This document shows, in pieces, positions 45,124 through 54,333 of a stretch of DNA of 64,000 nucleotides. The position numbers and the translations under genes are program-made. The notes beneath the pieces are model-generated. The model was not told the origin of the DNA. It worked only from the letters and a program-made list of their open reading frames with translations, and ran no database searches. Source of the DNA: SKHV01 sp963678565 (GTDB lineage Bacteria; Bacteroidota; Bacteroidia; Bacteroidales; Prolixibacteraceae). The stretch spans positions 1,178,001 through 1,242,000 of the forward strand of contig OY782875.1 of NCBI GenBank assembly GCA_963678565.1, read 5' to 3'. Position 1 is the first letter of the stretch; each line of letters opens with the position of its first letter.

Positions 45124-45465
45124 TTAAGCCTTTTTTACAAATTCTGATTTTAACGACATAGAACCGAAGCCATCAATTTTACAATCGATGTTGTGATCTC
45201 CTTCAACTAATCGTATTCGTTTTACTTTTGTGCCTGCTTTTATTGGTCCCGGAGCACCTTTTACCGGTAGGTTTTTAACGACTACTACCGAATCGCCATC
45301 TTCTAAAAGATTACCATTCGCATCTTTAACAATCAACTTTCCTTCTGTTTCGGCTTCTGATGGGTTCCACTCGTGGCCGCATTCAGGACATGAATATATA
45401 TCTTCGCCCATGGCATATCCATAAGGGGAATTACACTGAGGACACGATTTCATTTCGTCAGACAT
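45124..45465 (-). CDS. PhnA/YjdM-family zinc-ribbon protein
   Basis: 113 residues. An N-terminal zinc ribbon (CPQCNSPYGYAMGEDIYSC-PEC, Cys at 8, 11, 27 and 30) and the PhnA body EDGDSVVVVKNLPVKGAPGP and KVKRIRLVEGDHNIDCKIDG are characteristic. Despite the name, PhnA/YjdM proteins are not proven phosphonate enzymes, and the role here is open. It is a single-gene unit with an exact TACCTTTG promoter element 38 bp upstream of the ATG. Confidence 0.92.
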   Translation of the reverse strand: MSDEMKSCPQCNSPYGYAMGEDIYSCPECGHEWNPSEAETEGKLIVKDANGNLLEDGDSVVVVKNLPVKGAPGPIKAGTKVKRIRLVEGDHNIDCKIDGFGSMSLKSEFVKKA

Positions 45466-45502
45466 TTTGGTTTTATTTTGTGTTTGAAAAAATTAAAGAG
45501 TG

Positions 45503-45510
45503 CAAAGGTA
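45503..45510 (-). promoter_or_regulatory. Bacteroidota -7 element of the phnA-like gene (TACCTTTG)
   Basis: An exact TAnnTTTG match on the - strand, 38 bp upstream of the ATG at 45465. Confidence 0.55.
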
Positions 45511-45638
45511 ATATAATAGATGAAATAGATTTTTGTAATGAGTATCAAGACAAAATGCCTTGATGCTAGGAGGAGATACTATGAATTTTAGGGAGTTGTT
45601 TGCAGATAATGGAATTATTTTTTGAATTGTGACCTAAA

Positions 45639-45672
45639 AAAGGACTAATTCTTCAACAAGAATTAGTCCTTT
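45639..45672 (-). terminator. terminator after the S9 peptidase gene
   Basis: The 15-bp arms AAAGGACTAATTCTT / AAGAATTAGTCCTTT enclose a 4-nt loop and on the - strand run into TTTTT. It starts 8 bp beyond the S9 peptidase stop. Confidence 0.9.
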
Positions 45673-45679
45673 GAACTTT

Positions 45680-47764
45680 TTATTTTAGATATTTATCGAG
45701 CCAATTGAAGTAGCTTCGATGCCATAAAATTCCGTTTTGTGGTTGCATTACCCAATGACTTTCTTCAGGGAAGAATAAGAATTCTGCAGGTATGTCGCGA
45801 AGAATTGCCGCATTGTAGGCAGCCATGCTTTGTGTATATGGAATTCTGAAATCATTTGCTCCGGTAATAACCATTATGGGGGTATCCCATTTATCGACAA
45901 ACAAATGCGGAGAGAAACTGTACGAGCGTTGGGCTGCTTTGTTGTTTTTGTCCCAATAAGGGCCACCAATGTCCCAATTTACAAACCACATTTCTTCGGT
46001 AGTGGTGTACATTTGCTCAAAATTGAAAATTCCACAATGCGAAACAAAAGCTTTGAAACGCTTGTTGTGATGTCCTGCTAAATAGTAAACCGAAAAACCA
46101 CCGTAACTGGCACCAACAGCACCCAAACGGTTTTCATCAACATAAGGTTCTTTGGCTACATCGTCGATTGCTGAAAGGTAATCGTTGATGTTTTGGCCTC
46201 CATAATCTTTGCTGATTTGTTCCAGCCATTCCATTCCAAACCCCGGAAGTCCGCGGCGGTTGGGTGCAACGATGATATAATCGTTAGCTGCCATCAACTG
46301 AAAGTTCCAACGGTACGACCAAAACTGACTAACTGTTCCTTGCGGACCACCCTGACAATACAATAATGCAGGATATTTTTTATTTGGATCGAAATTGGGT
46401 GGTAAAATTACCCAAACCAACATTTGTTTATCGTCGGTTGTTTTTACCCATCGTTTTTCGACTTTTCCCATTTTTATCTGGTCGAATATCTTTTTGTTGA
46501 CGCTTGTGATTGCTGCATCTTTTCCTTCAGAATCGACCAAGTATAATTCGTCGGGGTGCGACATTGATTGCTTTCGAGCCAATAATTTGTTGCCGGCTAG
46601 TTGTACCGATTTGTAATTGTGAATGCCATCGGTAACTCGTGTGATTTCTTTTGAATCTAAATCGATTTTGAAAATTTCATCGGTAGCCTGAATGTCGCTA
46701 ATGAAATAAATTTCTTTTTGATCTTTAGTCCAGGTAATTGAAGCTGCACTTTCTTCGAAGTTTTCGAAATAGTTGGTGCGTTTTCCGGTGGTCACCTCAG
46801 CAATCATTAAACGCGCCTGATCGCTTTCATAACCATCGCGCTCCATGCTTGCCCAGACCAATTTTGTTCCGTCGGGAGAAAAAACAGGATTGGTATCGTA
46901 TCCCATAATTCCTTGTGTGAAATTTTTGGTTTCCTGAGATTCTAAGTTGTAGAAATAAATGTCGGAATTGGTTGATTCGCTGTAAGCTTTGCCAACTTTC
47001 TTTTTACAAGTATAGGCCAATAAATTTCCTTCAGGATTCCATGCAATATCATCCATGCCGCCCCAAGGTTTGGTTGGCGTATCGTATCGTTCGCCTTCCA
47101 TTATATCTAAAGCAGAATAAATGCCTTTTGATTCGTAAGGTGCAATAAAAATATGGTTGTAAGTATAATCGTGCCAAACATCCCAGTGGCGATACATCAG
47201 GTCGGTTTCTAATCGTGCATTTGCTTTTGGCAAATCGGTATGTATATCATTTACTGATTTATCGAGTTTCACTGTTTTCGCGATGGCAATATTTTTCATA
47301 TTGGGTGCATATTTGTAGCCAATAATTCCACCATCGATAAAGGTAATTTGTTTACGATTTGAACCATCCGTATCCATTTCCCATAATTGGGAATCGCCCG
47401 ATTTATTGCTTAGGTACGTAATTGCTTTTCCGTCGGGGCGCCATTGTGCCTGTCCTTCACTTTCAAGTGAGTTTGTAATTTGAGTGGTAGTTTGTTCTTC
47501 AATATTATAGAGGTACAAATCTTTGAACCCTTTATTTTCTTCGAGATTGTAATAGGTTACCGAGTACAATACCTTTGTTTGATCGGGCGAAACTGTTTCG
47601 CCACCAATTCTGCCTAATTTCCATAATATTTCAGGAGTTAAACGGCTTGCTTCAGCACTAATTGGATCGGGTTTATATCCATTCCCTTCGGGTGGATTGC
47701 TTTGTTCACATGAAGTTATCATAAACATTAAAGCTGTTAAAAAGTAAATAATCGATTTGTTCAT
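45680..47764 (-). CDS. S9-family peptidase lipoprotein (prolyl oligopeptidase-like)
   Basis: 694 residues. A lipoprotein signal (LTALMFMITSC) anchors it to a membrane. Residues about 40-430 form a WD40-like beta-propeller of the TolB/DPP type (TKVLYSVTYYNLEENKG; EGQAQWRPDGKAITYLSNKS; NPVFSPDGTKLVWASM). The alpha/beta-hydrolase domain has GASYGGF with the nucleophile Ser near residue 552, the Asp in GANDFRIPYTQS near 636, and the His in EESHWVM near 669. Such enzymes cut short peptides after Pro or Ala, or remove acyl-amino acids. It is single-gene with its own terminator. A general peptide-scavenging role is inferred. Confidence 0.93.
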   Translation of the reverse strand: MNKSIIYFLTALMFMITSCEQSNPPEGNGYKPDPISAEASRLTPEILWKLGRIGGETVSPDQTKVLYSVTYYNLEENKGFKDLYLYNIEEQTTTQITNSLESEGQAQWRPDGKAITYLSNKSGDSQLWEMDTDGSNRKQITFIDGGIIGYKYAPNMKNIAIAKTVKLDKSVNDIHTDLPKANARLETDLMYRHWDVWHDYTYNHIFIAPYESKGIYSALDIMEGERYDTPTKPWGGMDDIAWNPEGNLLAYTCKKKVGKAYSESTNSDIYFYNLESQETKNFTQGIMGYDTNPVFSPDGTKLVWASMERDGYESDQARLMIAEVTTGKRTNYFENFEESAASITWTKDQKEIYFISDIQATDEIFKIDLDSKEITRVTDGIHNYKSVQLAGNKLLARKQSMSHPDELYLVDSEGKDAAITSVNKKIFDQIKMGKVEKRWVKTTDDKQMLVWVILPPNFDPNKKYPALLYCQGGPQGTVSQFWSYRWNFQLMAANDYIIVAPNRRGLPGFGMEWLEQISKDYGGQNINDYLSAIDDVAKEPYVDENRLGAVGASYGGFSVYYLAGHHNKRFKAFVSHCGIFNFEQMYTTTEEMWFVNWDIGGPYWDKNNKAAQRSYSFSPHLFVDKWDTPIMVITGANDFRIPYTQSMAAYNAAILRDIPAEFLFFPEESHWVMQPQNGILWHRSYFNWLDKYLK

Positions 47765-48000
47765 ATTTTATGGGTTCTTTAAGTGATCTAAAATTAAGTA
47801 AGATTTACCAATATCGATACAGTTTTTGCTGAATATTAATTCCTTGTTTTTCTGCAATAAATAAATTTCTCCTAGGATTTCGAGGATTCTAATCGTTTTT
47901 AGCGTTGTTTGGCAAATATACCTTCAAAGTCCCTTAAAATTATATGACCAAAATCGTGTTCAACATATTTTGTTCTTTGACATTGTGAAAAATTGGGCAT

Positions 48001-48033
48001 AAAAAAACCGATGAGGTCTTCATCGGTTTTTTC
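48001..48033 (-). terminator. terminator after the CE8 pectinesterase gene
   Basis: The arms AAAAAACCGATGA / TCATCGGTTTTTT with a 5-nt loop, about 20 bp beyond the stop. The - strand ends in a T-tract. Confidence 0.9.
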
Positions 48034-48049
48034 TATTATGCTTGTTCTT

Positions 48050-51000
48050 CTATTTTAAGAATTTCTTTTCCACATCGATTGAACCATTTTCATAATAATT
48101 TCTAACAATGGTTAGTCCTTTTCCTGGCGTGGCAATTCTTTTACCTTCCAAAGTATAATATTTTGTTTTAATGATTTTACCACTTTGTTTCAGGTCGATC
48201 GATTTGGTTATTGTTAAACTGTTCGACTCAGCACCCAAGCCGCCCATTGCATTTACAGAGCGCACGGTATAGGTTGTTCCAGCTGGATCATGTGCTGGGA
48301 TTGCATAGCTATTGTTAGTAGTGAATTCAACAAATTCTCCATCTTTTAAAATTGCCCAGCACATAACATAATCGCTGTTGTTCCAGGTAATTTCACTGTT
48401 GCTTTTTGATATTGTGGGAGGAACAGCTTGCTCTGTTGCCTGACGTGGTTGCCATGAATCGGTACCACCTAAAACATTGTCGATGGTATATTGAGCGGCT
48501 TCACCTGAAGTTAATCTTGGATCTAAGGTAACCGTTGTGGCATCTTTTGTATAGGTAGTACGTCTGTTCGACAAGTCGATAGGATTTCCACTGGCCGACA
48601 TGCTGTTGTATTCTGCAAAAACAGAAGGCACCACATTCATTGGGTCGCCCCACGCATCAGAAGTTGGTATAACATTCATTGTTGTGTTGATGTATACACA
48701 TTTTGGGGCATTGCTCCAAGGACGTCCTAAGCGATAGTTTCCATTGTTAATCGGGTGTCCATCGATAGTACAATTGGAAAATACATATCCCCAATCGCCA
48801 TTTGATGCGGGTGCTGTAATCACATTTCCACCGCGCTCTTCTAAGTAAATTAAACATTCGTTGAAGAATATGTCGCCACCTCCGCAAATGAAATCAACCA
48901 CTCCTCGAATTTCACAATTTTCTAAATAATTACGTGCGCTTCCTGTGTAATAAGTATCCTGAAAACTCAACAGTTTTACATTCTTATAAATATTACGATC
49001 TCCTTGATCCCAAAGTGCTACCGCACGTCCGGTTGTATTGTTATAATCGTAAGTGTTTTTCAGAGAAATATCTTGCATATAGATATTCTTTGAGGCCGAA
49101 GTGAAATAGATGGTTGCTGTGCTGTTAATCGCTTCCTGAGTAGGTTTATTGTATAAAACCACACCGTTGGCACTTTCACCAACATACGAAACGTTTGGAA
49201 TTGCAATGGTGGTCATTTCGTTCCCGTCGCCAGTTAATGCGCCAATATTGTATTCCCCATTTGGAAAGAAAATGTAGAAACGATTTCCACTTGATGCAAC
49301 AGCTTTTGCCGCAGCAAGCGCTTCTTCAAAATTACCATCTACACCAACAATGAAATCAAATTCCTTTTTCGAAACTACAGGGTGCGACATGGTAGTAAAT
49401 GAAAAGCTAATTTCTGTAGTACTTGTATTTCCTGCCAAATCGGAAACTGTGTTGGCAGGTAATGTAAAGGTGTAGTTAGTGTTATATTCTAATCCCAGAT
49501 AAGGAAAAGTTATTGTTTTTCCTGAGATTTCAGGAGTTAGAGTAAGCCCATTTAAATTGGCGGTTGTACCTTCTATAATCGCAACTTTCTCATCGAAATT
49601 AAGTACTACTTTTCCTGAAGCAGAAGCATCGATCCCACCTTCGGTTGGAATTGACGAGCTTAAAACCGGAGCCACACCATCATTGTAAATTACTTCCGAT
49701 CCGGTTACATAGATTGCACTAATGGCAGTTCCATCGTTATCGGTTGTTACCCCAACTAATGCAGATTTATAATCGGGAATCCAACGAATGGTTAATGATT
49801 CAGCATGATCAGCTTCTGCAGGTAAATCGAAACTTTCTTCGTACCAAACTTTATTGTTGCTTAATTCGTAAGTCCCAATAGTTTTAAAAGTTTCTCCATC
49901 GATTGAATATTCACATTTTTGGGTAGAATAAGCATTGTAATTAAAAAGTATCGCTGCTTGAACTGAAATATCGGTATAGTCTTTCGCGTTAACTGTAATT
50001 TGATAATAATACTTATTGGCAATATTATTCCAATTTACAGCCCCCGGTTCTCCTTCATAACCGCCTGCATATTCTTGTGATTTATCTAGCCAACTTGTTG
50101 TATTTCCATTGGCATCGATAAGAACTAAAGCCGCAGATTCATTTTCACTTTTTGCATAAAAGTCAGCAATTCGACCATTGTTTCCAACTCGATAAAAATC
50201 CCAACCTGCTAAGTAATCAACTTCGCTATAAAATGCTGTAAAATCTTTGTCTTCACTCATTACTATTGAAAGATCATTACCGGTTTCTCCGTTTGACCAA
50301 TTGGTAAATGTTAGAATTGGATTGTTGGCAGCTGAAACCTTAACATTGGTTCCTTCTTCATACATTCGCTTGTTGTTAATTATATTTCCTTCAGGCGCTA
50401 CAGTGAGCATATAATCATTAGCATCTCCATTTATATTGAGTGCCAATTCGTAGGTGTTCAGTTGACTAAATACCGCAGATAACTCTGTATTTTCATTCAG
50501 GTTAAAAGTATAAGGATTTTCAGTTGAGACTTGATTTCCGGAAGCATCGGCCCAATGTGAAAACTCATACCCGAAATTTCGTGTTGCTGAAACTTCAATC
50601 TCGGTGCCTTCGTCAAATTCTGTCCCAACTGGGAATGAAGCTACTTCGCCTGCTTCCGAGGGGGACGCAGCAATTGAAAGTGAATAGGTCGTAACATCAA
50701 TAATTGTACCGCTCAGTTGACCTTCAATCATAATTTGCGAAAGTCCAATTTGCTTAGTTGCGCCTAGTTGGTGGATAAAAACTTCTAGTCCGAATTCACC
50801 ATCAGATGGTGGAATTGAAGTACTTGATAAGTCCATTTCGTAGAAGGCAACATCATTTCCTTGGGCTTTACCTTCACGGAAAGGCTTTAAATTGGTCGAC
50901 AAAGAAGTGGTATTCCCATCTGATGATTTCCATGCAACATCCATAAAACCACTATCGGTTCCAAATCGGGCGCAATAGAATGAAATTTTAGTTGGTGTAA

Positions 51001-51322
51001 ATGATAAGCCTGTTTTGGGGCGAACGTTAAATCCTACTTTATTAGATTCATCTGGACCGCCATCTTGTACCTCCGGATCGAAAGCTGTATAGGTTGCATT
51101 GCCCGATTTTGTGCCGGCATAAATTAAATTGTTTCCAAGGCTAACATAATTGCTTGTATAGTAATCATTAGTTCCATCACTGTACGTTGCTGTTTGTCCT
51201 TCTGTGCCTGTGTTGAATGGCCAGCTAATTGTTACTGCTTCATCAACCGATTGTGCATTTGTATTTTGCACAAACAATAATGCTGTAAAAAGGATAATTA
51301 ATCCAATGTAGATTTTATTCAT
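48050..51322 (-). CDS. multidomain secreted pectinesterase (CE8)
   Basis: 1090 residues. The signal peptide is 1-24 (LLFVQNTNAQ). InlB-type B-repeats lie at about 210-300 (EGTEIEVSATRNFGYEFSHW; SHWADASG-type ends), a beta-sandwich follows, then a Big_5-type Ig domain (about 560-645; SSIPTEGGIDASASGKVVLN) and the CE8 beta-helix from about 650. CE8 landmarks are QDTYYTG (about 788), GVVDFICGGGD (about 810, catalytic Asp) and YRLGRPW (about 867, Arg). The usual first Gln (QAVAL) reads GRAVALWDQGD, so that ligand is altered or shifted. The enzyme removes methyl esters from homogalacturonan. The tail (YYTLEGKRIATPGKG, to the end) resembles a divergent sorting domain. Confidence 0.92.
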   Translation of the reverse strand: MNKIYIGLIILFTALLFVQNTNAQSVDEAVTISWPFNTGTEGQTATYSDGTNDYYTSNYVSLGNNLIYAGTKSGNATYTAFDPEVQDGGPDESNKVGFNVRPKTGLSFTPTKISFYCARFGTDSGFMDVAWKSSDGNTTSLSTNLKPFREGKAQGNDVAFYEMDLSSTSIPPSDGEFGLEVFIHQLGATKQIGLSQIMIEGQLSGTIIDVTTYSLSIAASPSEAGEVASFPVGTEFDEGTEIEVSATRNFGYEFSHWADASGNQVSTENPYTFNLNENTELSAVFSQLNTYELALNINGDANDYMLTVAPEGNIINNKRMYEEGTNVKVSAANNPILTFTNWSNGETGNDLSIVMSEDKDFTAFYSEVDYLAGWDFYRVGNNGRIADFYAKSENESAALVLIDANGNTTSWLDKSQEYAGGYEGEPGAVNWNNIANKYYYQITVNAKDYTDISVQAAILFNYNAYSTQKCEYSIDGETFKTIGTYELSNNKVWYEESFDLPAEADHAESLTIRWIPDYKSALVGVTTDNDGTAISAIYVTGSEVIYNDGVAPVLSSSIPTEGGIDASASGKVVLNFDEKVAIIEGTTANLNGLTLTPEISGKTITFPYLGLEYNTNYTFTLPANTVSDLAGNTSTTEISFSFTTMSHPVVSKKEFDFIVGVDGNFEEALAAAKAVASSGNRFYIFFPNGEYNIGALTGDGNEMTTIAIPNVSYVGESANGVVLYNKPTQEAINSTATIYFTSASKNIYMQDISLKNTYDYNNTTGRAVALWDQGDRNIYKNVKLLSFQDTYYTGSARNYLENCEIRGVVDFICGGGDIFFNECLIYLEERGGNVITAPASNGDWGYVFSNCTIDGHPINNGNYRLGRPWSNAPKCVYINTTMNVIPTSDAWGDPMNVVPSVFAEYNSMSASGNPIDLSNRRTTYTKDATTVTLDPRLTSGEAAQYTIDNVLGGTDSWQPRQATEQAVPPTISKSNSEITWNNSDYVMCWAILKDGEFVEFTTNNSYAIPAHDPAGTTYTVRSVNAMGGLGAESNSLTITKSIDLKQSGKIIKTKYYTLEGKRIATPGKGLTIVRNYYENGSIDVEKKFLK

Positions 51323-51734
51323 TGTTTATTAAATTAGTTATTAGTTTTAAAGGCTAAATTTAGATATTTGAAGATTCAATACTTGTTATTATTTATCAAA
51401 TTTGTGGTGAGTAAAGTTCCGTTTTCCCGTTAATCGAATTGTATGATTCATTTTTTAAGCCCTTAAACTCAATTTTTGAAGATGTCTGTATTTTGTAACA
51501 TCTTTGCTTTCATAATGTGCGATATTTAATGGTATGTGTTGAGTTTTAATTACTTGAAGTGATATACTTATGTTTTTTGGAAAGGTAATCAGATTGGGAC
51601 TCAAAAAAAAATGTAATTTGGAGTGTTTTTAAGCACTATTATTTAATATATTTATAGAAAATTGAACCCTTATATTTAATCACATTTGTGTTTCAGATTG
51701 AACAATGATGTATTAACTATTTTGAATAAGCTAT
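51323..51734. other. divergent intergenic region, CE8 / sugar transferase
   Basis: A 412-bp AT-rich gap with no convincing ORF, RNA gene or repeat. It must hold promoters for both flanking genes, but no exact TAnnTTTG element lies close to either start. A homopolymeric A run is near 51605. Confidence 0.5.
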
Positions 51735-53114
51735 ATGCGATCTAATGAAAATGATTTACTTATTATCTACTTAATCATTGACCTGATAATATTAAATATA
51801 AGCATATTTTTAGTTGCTTTTTTAGGAGGTACATTCTTTAATCGTTTAAATATATCACCAGATATTTATTTACTCCATGGTAATTTAGCTTGGATTGTAA
51901 CTTATTTTTTATTCTCTAAACGAAATTTGTATTTACGAGATGGATTTTCAAATAGAATTTGGCGAATCACTAGAAGAACTATAATTTTCCTTTTGGTTGC
52001 ATCGATTATTGCATTTGTTACTGAGCCTGGGAAATTCTCAAGGTTTTTTATTTTAACTTATGCTATAGTATTTTATCTATTAAAACTCCTGTTTTACTGG
52101 TTTCTGTATTCCTATTTAAAAAATATTCGTTCACGTGGAAGAAACATCGTTAAAGCTGCTATTATTGACTACAATGGAAATGGTAAGATATTAAAGACCA
52201 TCATGGAGAATAACCCAATGTTGGGGTATTCTTTTAACGGGTTTATTGGAAGCTATATGGAATCAACTGATGAAAAACAGCTTGGTGGAGTTGATAATTT
52301 AGAAGAAATCTTGAAAAAAAATAGCATTCAAGCATTGTTTGTATCTCTTTCTATGTTTTCAAATAATGTGAAAGTGAACGAATTTTTGCGTGTTTGTAAT
52401 CAAGTTGGGGTGCGATTGTTTTATGTACCCGATAATCAATCGTGGTTTGCTCGAAAACGAAATTCACAATACTTTGGATCGTTTGTTGTGCTCAAAGCAC
52501 AGGAAATTCCATTGGATAATATCGGTGCCCGATTTTTAAAACGAACATTTGATATCATTTTTTCATTATTCGTAATACTTTTAATTTTAAGCTGGGTAGT
52601 GCCTATAGTGGCAATAATGAACCTTTTTGATTCTCCTGGACCAATATTTTTCAGACAAAAAAGAACTGGTGCTAACAATCAAGCTTTTCAATGTGTTAAG
52701 TTTCGAAGCATGAAGGTGAACAAGGATAGCGACAATGTTCAATCTTTTAAGGGTGATACTCGAATTACTCGCTTTGGAAATCTGATGCGAAAAACCAATG
52801 TTGATGAATTGCCACAGTTTTTCAATGTTTTAACAGGGAAAATGTCGGTTGTTGGACCACGACCTCACATGTTGAAACATACGGAAGAATACTCTCAATT
52901 GATCGATTATTATATGGCACGCCATTATGTAAAACCGGGGATTACCGGTTGGGCACAAGTTGCAGGATGGCGAGGTAATACTGATGAAATTTGGAAAATG
53001 GAGAAGCGTGTTCAGTACGATACTGAGTACATTGAGAATTGGAGTATGTTATGGGATATAAAAATTATTTGGTTGACTGTTTTTGGTAAAAATGCTTATA
53101 AGAATGCAGGTTAA
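51735..53114 (+). CDS. polyprenyl-phosphate sugar phosphotransferase (WcaJ/CpsE-type)
   Basis: 459 residues. Four or five N-terminal membrane helices (about 8-130) are followed by a NAD-like cytoplasmic linker (about 140-230), one membrane segment (about 275-300), and the C-terminal bacterial sugar transferase domain. Domain landmarks are FLKRTFDIIFSLF, FFRQKRTGANNQAFQCVKFR, RKTNVDELPQFFNVLTGKMS, VGPRPHMLKHTEEYSQ and KPGITGWAQVAGWRG. Such enzymes load the first sugar phosphate onto undecaprenyl phosphate to begin exopolysaccharide or O-unit synthesis. The only other glycan genes nearby are the O-acylation pairs; no glycosyltransferase cluster follows in the window. It ends 1 bp before the stop of the convergent DAGK gene. 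Confidence 0.95.
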   Translation: MRSNENDLLIIYLIIDLIILNISIFLVAFLGGTFFNRLNISPDIYLLHGNLAWIVTYFLFSKRNLYLRDGFSNRIWRITRRTIIFLLVASIIAFVTEPGKFSRFFILTYAIVFYLLKLLFYWFLYSYLKNIRSRGRNIVKAAIIDYNGNGKILKTIMENNPMLGYSFNGFIGSYMESTDEKQLGGVDNLEEILKKNSIQALFVSLSMFSNNVKVNEFLRVCNQVGVRLFYVPDNQSWFARKRNSQYFGSFVVLKAQEIPLDNIGARFLKRTFDIIFSLFVILLILSWVVPIVAIMNLFDSPGPIFFRQKRTGANNQAFQCVKFRSMKVNKDSDNVQSFKGDTRITRFGNLMRKTNVDELPQFFNVLTGKMSVVGPRPHMLKHTEEYSQLIDYYMARHYVKPGITGWAQVAGWRGNTDEIWKMEKRVQYDTEYIENWSMLWDIKIIWLTVFGKNAYKNAG

Positions 53115-53115
53115 T

Positions 53116-54072
53116 TTATATGTCCTTATAAGCCGATATTAATCTAATTTGCTGAGGTATAACTGAAATTTCCATTGGATGGTAGGACAAAAACTCTCCG
53201 TCCACCTCGGTGCCTATGGGATGTGTTAAATCAAGAAGTATCTTCTGTGCTGTATAAAAGTCGAAGTATTTTATTTGGTCAACTTTACCTTTAAATATTT
53301 TAGGTAGGCTTTTTAGAAGCTTAAATTTTGAAATACTGCTGGCCAATGTAATATCGAGAATTCCATCATCGGGAATGGCATTGGGTAAAAGTTTGAATCC
53401 ACCACCTTTATATTTACAAATACCGATACTTAAATTGTAAATTTTTGTTTCAATTTGTTGATTATCGAAGTGCAGCCAGCCTTTTACATTTTTATTTGTA
53501 AAAAGTGATTTGATTAAACCATTGATGTATCCATTTTTATTAGCGATACCTTTTTCTTTTTTTGGAAGCATAGTCTTTACCACTTTTGCATCAAAACCAA
53601 TTCCAACAGAGTTGATGAAAAAACGCTTATCTTCTTGCTGATTAGAATCTTTAAATAAAATCTGCCCAACATCCTGTAGCATTGTTTTACCTTCTTTTAT
53701 TTGTTTGATTGCGATTTTATAATCATCAGAAATTTGGTGAGTTTTTATCCAATCATTTCCAGTTCCAATTGATATTAACCCAAGAGTTATTTTTGTAGTG
53801 TCAGCAACTTTTTGTGCCATAATACCATTAATTACTTCATGTAAAGTTCCATCGCCACCAATTGCAATTATATTGCGATATCCTTCTTCAATTTTACATT
53901 TTATAATATTGATGGCTTCAAATGGCTTTTTAGTTTCTTGTAGCTCAAAGTGAAATTTTTGCTTTGTTAGTTCGTTCTTGATAGAAGGCCATAATTTGCC
54001 TGCATTCTTTCCTCCGGCATGAGGATTTAACAAAACAATCCATCTGTTTTTATTTTGATTGCTAGATTTCAT
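53116..54072 (-). CDS. diacylglycerol kinase family lipid kinase (DagK/YegS-like)
   Basis: 318 residues from the ATG at 54072 (MKSSNQNKNRW). An in-frame ATG at 54153 would add 27 residues of hydrophobic/basic sequence and is possible but less usual for the family. The DAGK catalytic domain has WIVLLNPHAGGKNAGKLWPS and the nucleotide loop AIGGDGTLHEVINGI, with LISIGTGNDWIKTH and YKGGGFKLLPNAIPDDGILD. The enzyme phosphorylates a lipid such as diacylglycerol and recycles lipids produced by envelope transferases. Its C-terminus converges with the sugar phosphotransferase. The exact substrate is unknown. Confidence 0.93.
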   Translation of the reverse strand: MKSSNQNKNRWIVLLNPHAGGKNAGKLWPSIKNELTKQKFHFELQETKKPFEAINIIKCKIEEGYRNIIAIGGDGTLHEVINGIMAQKVADTTKITLGLISIGTGNDWIKTHQISDDYKIAIKQIKEGKTMLQDVGQILFKDSNQQEDKRFFINSVGIGFDAKVVKTMLPKKEKGIANKNGYINGLIKSLFTNKNVKGWLHFDNQQIETKIYNLSIGICKYKGGGFKLLPNAIPDDGILDITLASSISKFKLLKSLPKIFKGKVDQIKYFDFYTAQKILLDLTHPIGTEVDGEFLSYHPMEISVIPQQIRLISAYKDI

Positions 54073-54333
54073 TAAATATTTTTTCTTGATCAATTTAGTT
54101 AATTCTATTAATAATTTGATTACCATGTATATTATTATAAACATAATATGCATAAATTCAGAGCTTTGAAATAAGCGTTTTCGAACAATGGAATTTTGTG
54201 TTCATTTTGTTTTTGGTATTTCAGGATAGAATCTATTTCGAATTCCTAAATTTTATGTGTAAACTTGTTTAATAGATCGCAATAGTTGTGCTATATAAAG
54301 TTGTTTTCTACTCGTTTCTAAATACTTGTTCAC

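Noticed and set aside
53116..54153. Upstream start for the lipid kinase
   Set aside because: The extra 27 residues are hydrophobic/basic without family support; the start at 54072 fits DagK/YegS-like proteins.
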